A stretch of 64,000 nt of DNA, taken from positions 4,879 through 68,878 of the forward strand of contig CAZEIU010000002.1 of assembly GCA_964512085.1 (NCBI GenBank), written 5' to 3'. The notes under the pieces were generated by a model. It was given only the letters and a program-made list of their open reading frames with translations. It was not told the origin of the DNA and ran no database searches. Position numbers and translations under genes: made by a program. Shown piece after piece: positions 41,844 through 50,862 of this stretch (position 1 is its first letter; each line of letters opens with the position of its first letter). Source of the DNA: JAUPVL01 sp964512085 (lineage in GTDB: Bacteria > Patescibacteriota > Saccharimonadia > CAILAD01 > BJGX01).

Positions 41844-42578
41844 ATGCGTAAAGATATCTTTATAGCAAAGGTCAATTGGAATATTGTTGACGTCATTAAA
41901 GTATTTTTGATAGTTATAATCCTGCCTTTAATTACTTTTGGATTAATAATTTTTTTGTCTCGAACAGGATTTCTACCAGATTTTATGAGACAGACTTTGC
42001 GTAACAACTCTGAAGTAGTGGGTATGATTTATGCTGTATTGGCATTGATTGCAGAAGTTACTGCAATATTATGGCTGATTAAAAAATACTCCCTTAGTTT
42101 TGGAGATTTGGGACTTAAGAAATTCAATCCTTTAAAAGCAATTGGATATATTTTATTAGCCTTGGTGTTTTTTACAGTTATGTTGATTTTGGTATTTTGG
42201 TTTATCAAGATATTCGTACCAAGTATAGATCTTAATCAAGCGCAAGAGAATGGCTTTGAGTTTGGTAAAACTGGTGTAGGCTTGTGGTTGAGCTTTACTA
42301 TTACGGTAATTATTACCCCAATAATTGAAGAGATATTTTTTAGAGGCATTGCTCTACCAGCAACCATCAAAAAATGGGGTTGGTTGGTTGGCGCTTTTAG
42401 CACAAGCATGCTGTTTGGTATATTGCACGCTCAAGCCAATGTTATTATTTATACGTTTATATTGGGTTTGATACTAAGTTTTTTGTATATTCGCTTAAAA
42501 AGTATTATTCCGGGCATAATCTTGCATGCTATAAATAACGCTCTGGCTTTTGCTGTTTTGGCCGGATTAATAAAATAG
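41844..42578 (+). CDS. CPBP-family intramembrane protease (Abi/CAAX-like)
   Basis: 244 residues, about seven helices. The Abi motifs are EEIFFRG (about 170), FGILHA (about 198) and HAINNALAF at the end, supplying the two Glu and two His residues of the active site. Relatives process CAAX proteins, bacteriocins or toxins. It starts 3 bases after rseP, so two unrelated membrane proteases are made from one transcript. Confidence 0.88.
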   Translation: MRKDIFIAKVNWNIVDVIKVFLIVIILPLITFGLIIFLSRTGFLPDFMRQTLRNNSEVVGMIYAVLALIAEVTAILWLIKKYSLSFGDLGLKKFNPLKAIGYILLALVFFTVMLILVFWFIKIFVPSIDLNQAQENGFEFGKTGVGLWLSFTITVIITPIIEEIFFRGIALPATIKKWGWLVGAFSTSMLFGILHAQANVIIYTFILGLILSFLYIRLKSIIPGIILHAINNALAFAVLAGLIK

Positions 42579-42629
42579 TTTTGTCAAATTCTCTAGCAAC
42601 AGATTGATTTGCTTGATAAACTAGTAGTA

Positions 42630-43682
42630 ATGTTTGATTCAATTCTAGGTAATTTTAGTCATGATATCGGTATTGATCTTGGTACGGCCAATACCTTAGT
42701 GTACGTACGTGGCAAGGGTATTATTATCAACGAACCTTCTGTTGTAGCAATTAATACCAAAAACAAACAAATTTTGGCTATCGGCGATGAGGCTAAACGA
42801 ATGGTTGGTAAAACTCCTGCCAATATTGTCGCTACTCGACCTCTTGTAGATGGTGTGGTAAGTGATTTTGAAATAACTGAGCAAATGCTTAAATACTTTA
42901 TCGAAAAAGTGCACCGAGAGAGCTTTGTGCTTTTTCCGCGCCCTAGAGTAGTAATTGGCATTCCGTCTGGCGTAACAGAAGTAGAAAAAAGAGCTGTAGA
43001 AGACGCCGCCACCAACGCTGGGGCGCGCCAAGCTTTTTTAATTGAAGAGCCTATGGCAGCTGCTGTTGGCACTGGGCTGCCGGTACACGATGCTGCTGGT
43101 AGCATGATTGTAGATATTGGAGGCGGTACTTCAGAGGTAGCCGTAATTAGTTTGGGTGGAATAGTATCAAGTAAAAGTATTCGTATTGCCGGTGATGAAC
43201 TCACCGAAGATATTATTTCTTATGCCAAAGAAGAATTTAGCTTACAGATTGGCGAACGTACAGCAGAGTCAATTAAAATAAATATTGGTTCGGCTGCTAA
43301 ACTTGATAGAGTTTTGGATGCACCCATCAGAGGTCGCGACATGGTCACGGGCTTGCCCAAAGAAATGAAGATAGACTCTGATCAAGTACGAAAAGCTTTA
43401 GCCAGAAGCGTACGAGCTATTGTTGATGCCGTAAAGCATACTATAGAAGAAACTCCTCCCGAGCTACTGGCCGACATTATGGATAAAGGAGTTTATTTGG
43501 CTGGAGGTGGAGCATTACTTAGGGGGCTCGATGTATTGTTAGCTAATCAAACAAAAATGCCGGTGCATATATCCGAAGATCCACTGACTGCAGTAGTACG
43601 TGGTACCGGCATGGTCCTCGAGGATCTTGATAGTCTCAAGGATGTTTTGGTTGCTACTCAGTACGAAAAAGTGCCACATTAA
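42630..43682 (+). CDS. mreB: Rod-shape cytoskeletal actin MreB
   Basis: 350 residues from ATG 42630, where the sequence (MFDSILGNFSHDIGIDLGTANT) aligns with other MreB starts; an in-frame TTG at 42609 has no SD. Actin-fold signatures: GIDLGTANTLVYV, VIGIPSGVTEVEKRAV, IVDIGGGTSEVAVI, GVYLAGGGALLRG. MreB filaments guide lateral wall synthesis. First gene of mreB-mreC-mreD-PBP2. Confidence 0.96.
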   Translation: MFDSILGNFSHDIGIDLGTANTLVYVRGKGIIINEPSVVAINTKNKQILAIGDEAKRMVGKTPANIVATRPLVDGVVSDFEITEQMLKYFIEKVHRESFVLFPRPRVVIGIPSGVTEVEKRAVEDAATNAGARQAFLIEEPMAAAVGTGLPVHDAAGSMIVDIGGGTSEVAVISLGGIVSSKSIRIAGDELTEDIISYAKEEFSLQIGERTAESIKINIGSAAKLDRVLDAPIRGRDMVTGLPKEMKIDSDQVRKALARSVRAIVDAVKHTIEETPPELLADIMDKGVYLAGGGALLRGLDVLLANQTKMPVHISEDPLTAVVRGTGMVLEDLDSLKDVLVATQYEKVPH

Positions 43683-43724
43683 TTCGCATCTTTGCGTTAT
43701 TCTAATTAGCCAAATTAAAAACAT

Positions 43725-44525
43725 ATGTTACAAAAAAGAATCATATTGCCAGTTGCTATAGTCAGTATTATTGCCTTGATTATTCTAGGCCTTAAATATA
43801 GTGGGCAATTTTGGCTCTTTAGAATAATAAGCGACCAAATAGCTAATCCTATTGGCACCCAACTTGTTCGAACCAAGAACGGTATCTATGATCAAGTTTC
43901 ATTGCTGGGTTCAATAACCAATCTGAATAAAGAAAATAAACAACTGCGCCAAAGCGAACTTGAGCTAAGGCAACAACTAGCTTCTCTTAAGGAGGTTGCT
44001 CGAGAGAATGAACTCTTAAGAAATCAATTTCAGTTTAATGCTAGGCTTAATCTAAACTTGGTGCCTGCGCGCGTGGTGAGCGTAGAGCCCGATAATACTC
44101 GTCAGTTTATTACTATCGATAGAGGTAGCTCCAGTGGCTTACAAAAAGGCCAAGCAGTCTTGAGTAGCGGAGTATTAATAGGTACTGTAGACGAAGTAAA
44201 TGACTATAGTTCAAAGGTATTTTTGGTAAATGACCCAGATTTTAGAATTAGAGCTTTGGGCCAAGACGGTAGAGCCCAGGGTGTAGTAAGAGGACAAATT
44301 GGGCAAGGTTATGTGCTAGAAAAAATCGCCCAGTCCGAGTCGATTAACCAAAACGAACAAGTGGTAACGGCTGGCTCTGGACTTGTACCGCAAGGCATAC
44401 TTATTGGTACAGTTGAATCGGTCAATAAAGCTGACAATGCGGTGTTCCAGTCTGCAAATTTGAAACCTCTTGTGGACCTTAACTCTTTAGAACTAGTGTT
44501 TGTGGTAACAGGGCTAAGACAATGA
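43725..44525 (+). CDS. mreC: Rod-shape-determining protein MreC
   Basis: 266 residues. N-terminal membrane helix (about 7-25), a coiled coil (about 60-105) and the tandem beta-barrel domain with VVSVEPDNTRQFITIDRGS, GVLIGTVDEV and the repeated LVPQGILIGTVESV. MreC links the cytoskeleton to PBP2 outside the membrane. Ends ATGA-overlapped with mreD. Confidence 0.93.
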   Translation: MLQKRIILPVAIVSIIALIILGLKYSGQFWLFRIISDQIANPIGTQLVRTKNGIYDQVSLLGSITNLNKENKQLRQSELELRQQLASLKEVARENELLRNQFQFNARLNLNLVPARVVSVEPDNTRQFITIDRGSSSGLQKGQAVLSSGVLIGTVDEVNDYSSKVFLVNDPDFRIRALGQDGRAQGVVRGQIGQGYVLEKIAQSESINQNEQVVTAGSGLVPQGILIGTVESVNKADNAVFQSANLKPLVDLNSLELVFVVTGLRQ

Positions 44526-45061
44526 AGTTGGCGTTTTCTTGGCTATTATTACTTATGCTGGTAATTTTACAGGTGACTATTGGTAAAACTTTTGGCTTAG
44601 TTTTTGCAGTACCACTAAGTGTTATTGGATTAATAGTATTGGCTGGTTTTGTAAACACCGAACAACTGTTGTATATGTCCTTTACTGCTGGCTTATTATT
44701 AGATCTTTCTGCCGGCAGAGATTTTGGCTTAAATTTGAGTTTTGCAATATTCGTAGCATTGTTTTGTAAACTTGTGATGCATTATGGTCAAAGAGAGTAT
44801 AGTTGGGTTAATGTGGTTATGTTAAGCGTTCTTTTTTCAACTATTTACAGTTTAATTTTATTCTTTTTGGTCTATTCTCCCGAACAGTTAAATGAAACCA
44901 GTCAATATCTTTCTAGATTAATTGGCACTGTTGGAGTTAGCCTAGTATGGACCTTAGTGTTGTATGGTATGGTCACAAAGTTATACCAATCTGAAAATGA
45001 TTTTAAATTAAACAAAAATATCACTACTATGATTAAACGATCGAGGTCGACTAAGAGATGA
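44522..45061 (+). CDS. mreD: Rod-shape-determining protein MreD
   Basis: 179 residues, five to six membrane helices, with the family-typical LLLDLSAGRDFGLNLSF segment. Identity rests partly on position: it overlaps mreC upstream and the PBP2 gene downstream, both as ATGA. Confidence 0.88.
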   Translation: MKLAFSWLLLLMLVILQVTIGKTFGLVFAVPLSVIGLIVLAGFVNTEQLLYMSFTAGLLLDLSAGRDFGLNLSFAIFVALFCKLVMHYGQREYSWVNVVMLSVLFSTIYSLILFFLVYSPEQLNETSQYLSRLIGTVGVSLVWTLVLYGMVTKLYQSENDFKLNKNITTMIKRSRSTKR

Positions 45062-47018
45062 ATATTTTTGGAAATTTTTACGATAATGCTTATAGCTATA
45101 GACTCTCCAAAAAAGAGCGTCAAATGCGTGAGTCTGAAGATTGGTCAGCTGCCATATTGTCGGGTAGCAGTGAAAAAATTCAACTCGAAGAACCAATTAG
45201 ATCGCCTCTATATTTTTTATTAGCAATCTTTGCTATTATGGCCGCATCAATACTGCTTGCCAGATTAGCCTATCTACAGATCATTACAGGACAACAGCAC
45301 AGCTTGCTAGCTAATGGCAATAGGGTGCGCACAACAGCGATTGTAGCGCCAAGGGGTGCAATATATGATCGCAATGGTATTATCTTAGCTCGAAATAACG
45401 CTAAATTCGATTTTGTAGTGATTCCTGCACAACTACCTCTAGAGAAAGAAGAAAGAGAAGCTAGCTATCAACTCAGTTCAAAATTGACGGGTAAATCAGT
45501 AGACGAAATTAAATCAACCGCTGAGAGCAAAGGTCTTAAGTATACTTTACCGGTTATTTTGGCCGAAAACATCTCTCGCGACATAGCCTTAAATATCGAA
45601 GAACACCATAGCGAACTAGGTGGTTATAGTGTTGATACGAATCCAACCAGAGAGTATTTAGACGGTGGCAATCTAGCTCCCTTTATGGGGTATATTGGCA
45701 GAATTTCTGCANNNNNNNNNNTCGACCGATTGATTCGATTGGTAAAACTGGTTTAGAGAAAGCTTACGAATCGGATCTGCGTGGTGTGTATGGAAAAGAA
45801 CAAACCGAGGTAGACGCTAGCGGACTACCAGTAAGAGCGCTGGCACAAGTTGAGCCTAAGCCCGGAAATAGTTTAATCTTAAGTATTGATAAAAATTTAG
45901 AAGATGTGATGAGTAATGCTGTAAAAACGTCTGTGCAGGCGGCCGGTGCAAAGGCGGGGGCTGCTATCGCGGTAGATCCTCGCAATGGTCAAGTCCTTGG
46001 CGCCGTCAACTATCCAAGCTATGATGGCAACTTATTTGCCAAAGGCATTACTCAGTCTCAATACAATGCACTTCTTAATGACCCAAGCAAGCCATTATTT
46101 AACAGGGTAAGCTCAGGAGGTTATCCTATAGGCTCTACAATAAAGCCGTTTATTTCTACGGCAGGTCTAGAAACGGGCGCCATTAACGCATCTACTACTT
46201 ACAATGATACCGGTAAAATTGATGTACCAAACGAGTACAATCCCTCGATAGTTTATACTTTTAAAGGTTGGGAGCCGGGTGGGCTAGGCCCTGTAAACGT
46301 AGTAAGAGCCCTTACATGGAGTTCAGACATATTTTATTACATAGTGGGCGGTGGTTATCAAAACGCCAAAGGCGTGGGGGCTACAAAACTAGCAGAATGG
46401 TATAAGAAATTTGGGTTTGGTGCCAAAACTGGCGCCGATATTGGAGACGAATCAGCTGGGTTTGTGCCGACTCCAGATAATAAGAAAACTTACTCTAGCG
46501 ATGCGTGGTCTTTGGGTGATACTTATAACATATCAATAGGACAAGGTGATATGCGTGCTACGCCATTACAATTGGCAATGGCTACGGCGGCGGTTGCCAA
46601 TGGCGGTACGCTGTATAAGCCACATTTTGCTTCTTCTATTAAGGATGGTAATGGTAATGTAGTACGAGATATTTCTCCAGAAGTCATTCAAAGCAATATT
46701 GCTTCGGCCAAAACCTTGAGCTTGGTAAAACAAGGCATGGAAGGTGCGGTAGAGTCGGGCACGGCATGTTGCAGTATTAAGCGCGATGTACCGGTCAAAG
46801 TTGCTGGCAAAACCGGTACAGCCGAAACTAGTTCGCAGGGCTTTGATGGTAAAAACCCTACTACAAAACCTCACGCTTGGTTTACGGCTTATGCACCGGC
46901 AGATAATCCCAAAATAGCTATAGTAGTATTAATAGAAAATTCTGGAGAAGGTGCTGAGTTTGCGGTGCCCGCAACCAATAACATATTGAAATGGTATTTT
47001 TCTACTCCTAGAAATTAG
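45058..47018 (+). CDS. mrdA: Penicillin-binding protein 2 (class B transpeptidase), interrupted by a scaffold gap
   Basis: One gene broken by ten N bases at 45712-45721. The first part has a cytoplasmic start, a membrane helix (about 55-75), APRGAIYDRNGIILARN and the dimerisation domain up to APFMGYIGRISA. The second part resumes in another frame with RPIDSIGKTGLEKAYE, then the transpeptidase domain: GSTIKPF (SxxK), WSSDIFYY (SxD form of the second motif, as in PBP2), and AGKTGTAE (KTG). Total length is normal for PBP2 once the gap is closed. It cross-links lateral peptidoglycan. No rodA is in the window. Confidence 0.92.
45712..45721. other. Scaffold gap (10 N)
   Basis: Ten N bases inside the PBP2 gene; frame and a few residues are lost between GRISA and RPIDS. 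Confidence 0.95.
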
Positions 47019-47059
47019 TAAAAATTAGTAGTTAATTTATAATGCTAGTCTATAATTGC

Positions 47060-47088
47060 TTGACAAAAATTAGGTGATTTGAGAAAAT
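47060..47088 (+). promoter_or_regulatory. Promoter of greA
   Basis: TTGACA (47060-47065), a 17-base spacer and GAAAAT (47083-47088). Confidence 0.6.
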
Positions 47089-47099
47089 AAAAAACAAAC

Positions 47100-47193
47100 G
47101 ACAGAGCTAGTCTGTCTATGCAATAAGACCTACTACTATGTGGAGGTCATTTTTCTTGGGTGAGACTAGTATTAAATAAGGAGCGTTTTAAAA
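47100..47193 (+). promoter_or_regulatory. Multi-hairpin greA leader
   Basis: GACAGA (47100-47105) pairs with TCTGTC (47111-47116). GACCT (47127-47131) pairs with AGGTC (47144-47148) and is followed by a T-rich stretch. CTAGTCT (47107-47113) in the first hairpin can instead pair with AGACTAG (47163-47169). Just before the ATG, CGTTT and AAACG flank a 3-base loop between the SD AAGGAG and the start, which would shorten their effective spacing. Candidate regulatory leader. Confidence 0.4.
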
Positions 47194-47196
47194 ACG

Positions 47197-47658
47197 ATGA
47201 CAAAACAAGATTTCTACCTCACTTCAGACGGAATTAAAGAATTGAAATCCGAACTAGAAGATTTGGTAAAGAATAAGCGAAAAGAAGTAGCCCAAGCCTT
47301 AAAAGCCGCTAAAGAATACGGTGATTTAAAGGAGAACTCAAGCTGGGATGATGCCAAAGAACGTCAAGCTTTTGTTGAAGGACGAATTGTAGAAATTGAG
47401 AATATTCTCAAGCACGCTAAACCGATCAAAAAAAATACCAGTGGAATAGTTGATGTAGGTTCAAAAGTACACGTAACTCTCAATGACGGCAAACAGGTTT
47501 TTCATATCGTAGGTTCTACTGAGGCCGACCCCGATAGTGGCAAGATATCCGACGAATCGCCAATTGGACAAGCTTTGCTAGGTAAAAAAGTTGGCGATAC
47601 TGCCACTGTAGAAGTGCCAGCCGGTGCTATTAATTACAAAATAACCAAAGTATTATAG
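47197..47658 (+). CDS. greA: Transcript cleavage factor GreA
   Basis: 153 residues: the N-terminal antiparallel coiled coil with LKAAKEYGDLKENSSWDDAKERQ, whose tip acidic residues (D and E of GDLKEN) reach the polymerase active site, and the FKBP-like C-terminal domain (ISDESPIGQALLGKKVGD). It rescues backtracked RNA polymerase. Own promoter and an unusually structured leader. Confidence 0.95.
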   Translation: MTKQDFYLTSDGIKELKSELEDLVKNKRKEVAQALKAAKEYGDLKENSSWDDAKERQAFVEGRIVEIENILKHAKPIKKNTSGIVDVGSKVHVTLNDGKQVFHIVGSTEADPDSGKISDESPIGQALLGKKVGDTATVEVPAGAINYKITKVL

Positions 47659-47692
47659 CCAACCTTTCATTTCATTAAATGAAAAAAGGCGC

Positions 47693-47698
47693 TATACT
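47693..47698 (+). promoter_or_regulatory. -10 element predicting a leaderless lysS mRNA
   Basis: TATACT ends 8 bases before ATG 47707; no SD. A hairpin formed by TTTCATTT and AAATGAAA lies immediately upstream without a U run. Confidence 0.45.
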
Positions 47699-47706
47699 TT
47701 TAAGTA

Positions 47707-49227
47707 ATGGCTAATCTAAAAGAACTTCGAGACGAACGACTTGCTAAGCTAGAACAAATAAAAGCTCTAGGTCTTGATCCCTACCCACAATTAGGTGCTA
47801 GAACTTATACCAACAACGAGTTGATTAATGAGTTTAAAAACCTCCAAGGCCAAAAAGTAAAAGCTCTTGGTAGAATAACAAGCATTAGGCTAATGGGCGG
47901 AATGTGTTTTATTGACGTAGTCGATGAATCGGGCAAGATTCAGATTGTAGTTAATAAGAAAACTTTAAAAGCAGATACCCAAAAAAATCAAATTGATTTT
48001 AAAAACCTCAAACTTTTGGATGCCGGTGATTTTATACAAGCCGAAGGCGAGCTCAACAAGACTCAAGCCGGCGAAATAAGTGTATTTACTTTTGCCATTA
48101 CTCTGCTTACCAAAAGTCTTCGACCATTACCCGATGCTCACGAAGGCTTTAAAGATATCGAGCGACGTTATCGTCAGCGTTACATTGATTTGCAAATTAA
48201 CCCTGAAGTAAAGCGACATATAGAGTTAAGATCTAAGATAATCGAGACAATGCGACAGTTTTTGCTAAGCAGAGGCTTTATTGAATTAGAGACTCCTGTG
48301 CTTCAGCCATTGTATGGAGGTGCTAGCGCCAGACCATTTACTACATATCATCATAAACTAGAGTCAGATTTGTATTTGCGTATCAGTAACGAGTTGTATT
48401 TAAAGAGAGCGATAGTATCGGGGTTTGAAAAGGTATTTGAGTTTGCTAGAGACTTCCGAAATGAAGGAATAGATAGGAGCCACAATCCAGAGTTTACTAT
48501 GCTAGAGCTTTATCAAGCGTATGCCAATTATGAGGATTTAATGGTGCTTACCGAGCAGATGATCTCTGAAGTGCTAATGGCCACTCATGGACAATTAAAA
48601 TTTGTCTATCAGGGTAAAGAGCTTAACTTCAAGCCACCATATCGTCGTGTCACACTTAATGAATTGGTATTACAAGAGACGGGTATAGACTACGAAACAG
48701 TAACTCGCGACGAATTAATAGAAGAATTTAAAAAACGTAAATTAAAGATTGATCTTAAGGCTAATCCGCCTATGAAAGATTTATTTGATGAGTTTTATAA
48801 ACAAACTTGTCGTGAAAAAATTACCGACCCAATCTTTTTACTGGATTATCCAGCCGAGATGATTCCACTTGCCAAGCGCAAGGTCGACAAGCCCAGCCAC
48901 ATTGCTAGTATGCAACTAGTTTGTGCCGGCTTTGAGCTTATAAAGGCTTACAATGAACTCAATGACCCTATTGATCAACTTGAGCGTTTGCAAACCGAGC
49001 AATCGGCTCTTGATAAAGGTGAGAGCGAAGAAGCTCAGCCATTGGATTACGACTTTATACGAGCGCTAGAAATTGGTATGCCGCCTACTGCGGGTTGGGG
49101 AATGGGTATTGATAGATTTGTATCGTTCTTATGTGATCAGCCGGCTATTAAAGATGTAATAATGTTTCCGACTCTCAGACCAGAAAAAATTGATGGTTCA
49201 GAATTTAATGTGGGCGGTAAAAAATGA
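47707..49227 (+). CDS. lysS: Lysyl-tRNA synthetase, class II
   Basis: 506 residues. N-terminal OB-fold anticodon domain (KVKALGRITSIRLMGGMCFID), class II motif 1 around RGFIELETPVLQPLYGGASA, motif 2 FEFARDFRNEGIDRSHNPEFTMLE, motif 3 GWGMGIDRF. It charges tRNA-Lys. The stop overlaps the serS start. Confidence 0.96.
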   Translation: MANLKELRDERLAKLEQIKALGLDPYPQLGARTYTNNELINEFKNLQGQKVKALGRITSIRLMGGMCFIDVVDESGKIQIVVNKKTLKADTQKNQIDFKNLKLLDAGDFIQAEGELNKTQAGEISVFTFAITLLTKSLRPLPDAHEGFKDIERRYRQRYIDLQINPEVKRHIELRSKIIETMRQFLLSRGFIELETPVLQPLYGGASARPFTTYHHKLESDLYLRISNELYLKRAIVSGFEKVFEFARDFRNEGIDRSHNPEFTMLELYQAYANYEDLMVLTEQMISEVLMATHGQLKFVYQGKELNFKPPYRRVTLNELVLQETGIDYETVTRDELIEEFKKRKLKIDLKANPPMKDLFDEFYKQTCREKITDPIFLLDYPAEMIPLAKRKVDKPSHIASMQLVCAGFELIKAYNELNDPIDQLERLQTEQSALDKGESEEAQPLDYDFIRALEIGMPPTAGWGMGIDRFVSFLCDQPAIKDVIMFPTLRPEKIDGSEFNVGGKK

Positions 49228-50447
49228 TTGATATAAACATCCTTCGTAATAACCCCGAAGCTATTAAAGATAGTGTAAAAAGACGTGGCATATCTCTAGA
49301 TGTAGATACGCTTCTAGATTTAGACAAAAAGCGCAATGAGTTATTGCAAAATACTCAGAAACTACGATCAGAACTAAAGATTGAATCTAAACCGACTCCA
49401 GAAGAACTCAGTAATCTTCAAGTTACTAAACAAAAGCTTGAAGAGCTCAGTAATCAGCTTGATGAAGTACAGAAAGAGTATGCCGATTTGTTAGCCCAAG
49501 TACCCAATTTAATTGCCGACAACACACCTGATGGTGGAGAAGAAAGTAATCGTGAAGAACGAAAATGGGGAGAAAATAAGTTTGATTTTAAACCCAAAGA
49601 CCACATAGAACTAAATGATATTAACAACTTATTCGATTTTGAAGCTGGCGCCAAAGTAGCTGGAGCAAAGTTTTATTTTGGTAAAGACAAATTTGTGCGT
49701 TTGTGGCAAGCAATTGAAATTTTTGCGCAAGAAATTGTCAGAAACGCCGGATTTGAAATTATGTCTGTACCCCATATGGTAAATTACGATGTGGCATCTG
49801 GAACCGGCTATATGCCAAGAGGTGAAGAAAATCAAAACTACATTGACTCCAACCAAAAGCTAGTATTGATAGCAACCTCCGAAATTCCTCTTACTGGATA
49901 CCACAAAGATGATGTATTAGATCTAGCAAAACCAAAACTTTACGCCGGATTAAGCCCGAGCTACCGACTAGAGGCAGGTGCTTATGGTAAATATAGCAAA
50001 GGGCTATATCGCACACATCAGTTTGATAAGCTAGAGATGTATGTTTTTTGCAAGCCCTCACAAAGCGATGAATGGCTCCAAAAAATATTAAAAATAGAAG
50101 AGCAGATTTGCCAAGGATTAAATATACCGTATAGAGTTGTGCGAATCGCTGCCGGAGACTTAAACGCACCGGCTTATGAAAAATATGATGTTGAGTATTT
50201 TAGCCCCGCCGAGAATGAGTACCGTGAGCTCAATAGTTGCAGTAATTGCACCGATTATCAAGCCAGAAATTTAAATATCAGGTATCGAAACGATGAGGGA
50301 AAACTTGATTTTGTACACACTTTAAACGGAACAGCTGTAGTGAGTAGTCGTATGCCGATTGCTATTTTAGAAAACTATCAGCAGGCTGATGGCAGTATTT
50401 TGGTGCCAGAGCCCCTGCGCAAGTACTATGGAAGCGACAAACTATAA
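49224..50447 (+). CDS. serS: Seryl-tRNA synthetase
   Basis: 407 residues. Long N-terminal coiled-coil arm (about 30-100) that grips the tRNA long variable loop, then class II motifs including the serine-site region TSEIPLTGYH, YRLEAGAYGKYSKGLYRTHQF (motif 2) and a final NGTAVVSSRMPIAILENYQ (motif 3). ATG overlaps the lysS stop (ATGA). Confidence 0.96.
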   Translation: MIDINILRNNPEAIKDSVKRRGISLDVDTLLDLDKKRNELLQNTQKLRSELKIESKPTPEELSNLQVTKQKLEELSNQLDEVQKEYADLLAQVPNLIADNTPDGGEESNREERKWGENKFDFKPKDHIELNDINNLFDFEAGAKVAGAKFYFGKDKFVRLWQAIEIFAQEIVRNAGFEIMSVPHMVNYDVASGTGYMPRGEENQNYIDSNQKLVLIATSEIPLTGYHKDDVLDLAKPKLYAGLSPSYRLEAGAYGKYSKGLYRTHQFDKLEMYVFCKPSQSDEWLQKILKIEEQICQGLNIPYRVVRIAAGDLNAPAYEKYDVEYFSPAENEYRELNSCSNCTDYQARNLNIRYRNDEGKLDFVHTLNGTAVVSSRMPIAILENYQQADGSILVPEPLRKYYGSDKL

Positions 50448-50466
50448 ATATTAAGGGAGATTCGAA

Positions 50467-50823
50467 ATGATAAAACTACAAATTACTGGCCGAAAATACG
50501 ATATAGACGATAATTTAAACAAGTATGTTACTAAAAAACTCGGTAGCTTAGATAAATATCTACCCAAGAACTACAAAGCCAAAGGTATGTCTGTAGAGAT
50601 ATTTCGAGATCCTAGCGGTAAAGAAGACAATCGTTATAAAGTTAAGGCTGTACTCGAGGTACCCGGCCCAGATATTGTTGCCGAAACAGCCACTATTAAC
50701 CCGCATTCAGCTATTGATATTGTAGAGCAAAAACTTAAATTGCAGATCAAAAAATACAAAGATAGACATTCAGTAAAACGCTTTCGAGTAAAAGAATTAT
50801 TTAATAGGTTAGGCAAAAAATAG
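50467..50823 (+). CDS. hpf: Ribosome hibernation-promoting factor, short form
   Basis: 118 residues: a beta-alpha-beta-beta-beta-alpha HPF/YfiA domain (IKLQITGRKYDIDDNLNKYVTKKLGSLDKYL; conserved DIVEQKLKLQIKKYKDR helix) and a short basic tail, without the C-terminal dimerisation domain of long HPF. It inactivates 70S ribosomes in stationary phase. GGGAG precedes the ATG. Confidence 0.92.
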   Translation: MIKLQITGRKYDIDDNLNKYVTKKLGSLDKYLPKNYKAKGMSVEIFRDPSGKEDNRYKVKAVLEVPGPDIVAETATINPHSAIDIVEQKLKLQIKKYKDRHSVKRFRVKELFNRLGKK

Positions 50824-50862
50824 ACCTATTGGTATAATAAATAGATATAGTTTAGGAGCAAG

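Noticed and set aside
42659..43204. 181-codon antisense frame in mreB
   Set aside because: Shadow of a conserved actin-fold gene; low-complexity Ser/Thr/Pro content is typical of antisense readings.
45712..45785. PBP2 as a pseudogene with a frameshift
   Set aside because: The frame change coincides exactly with ten N bases, and both halves are complete at the motif level.
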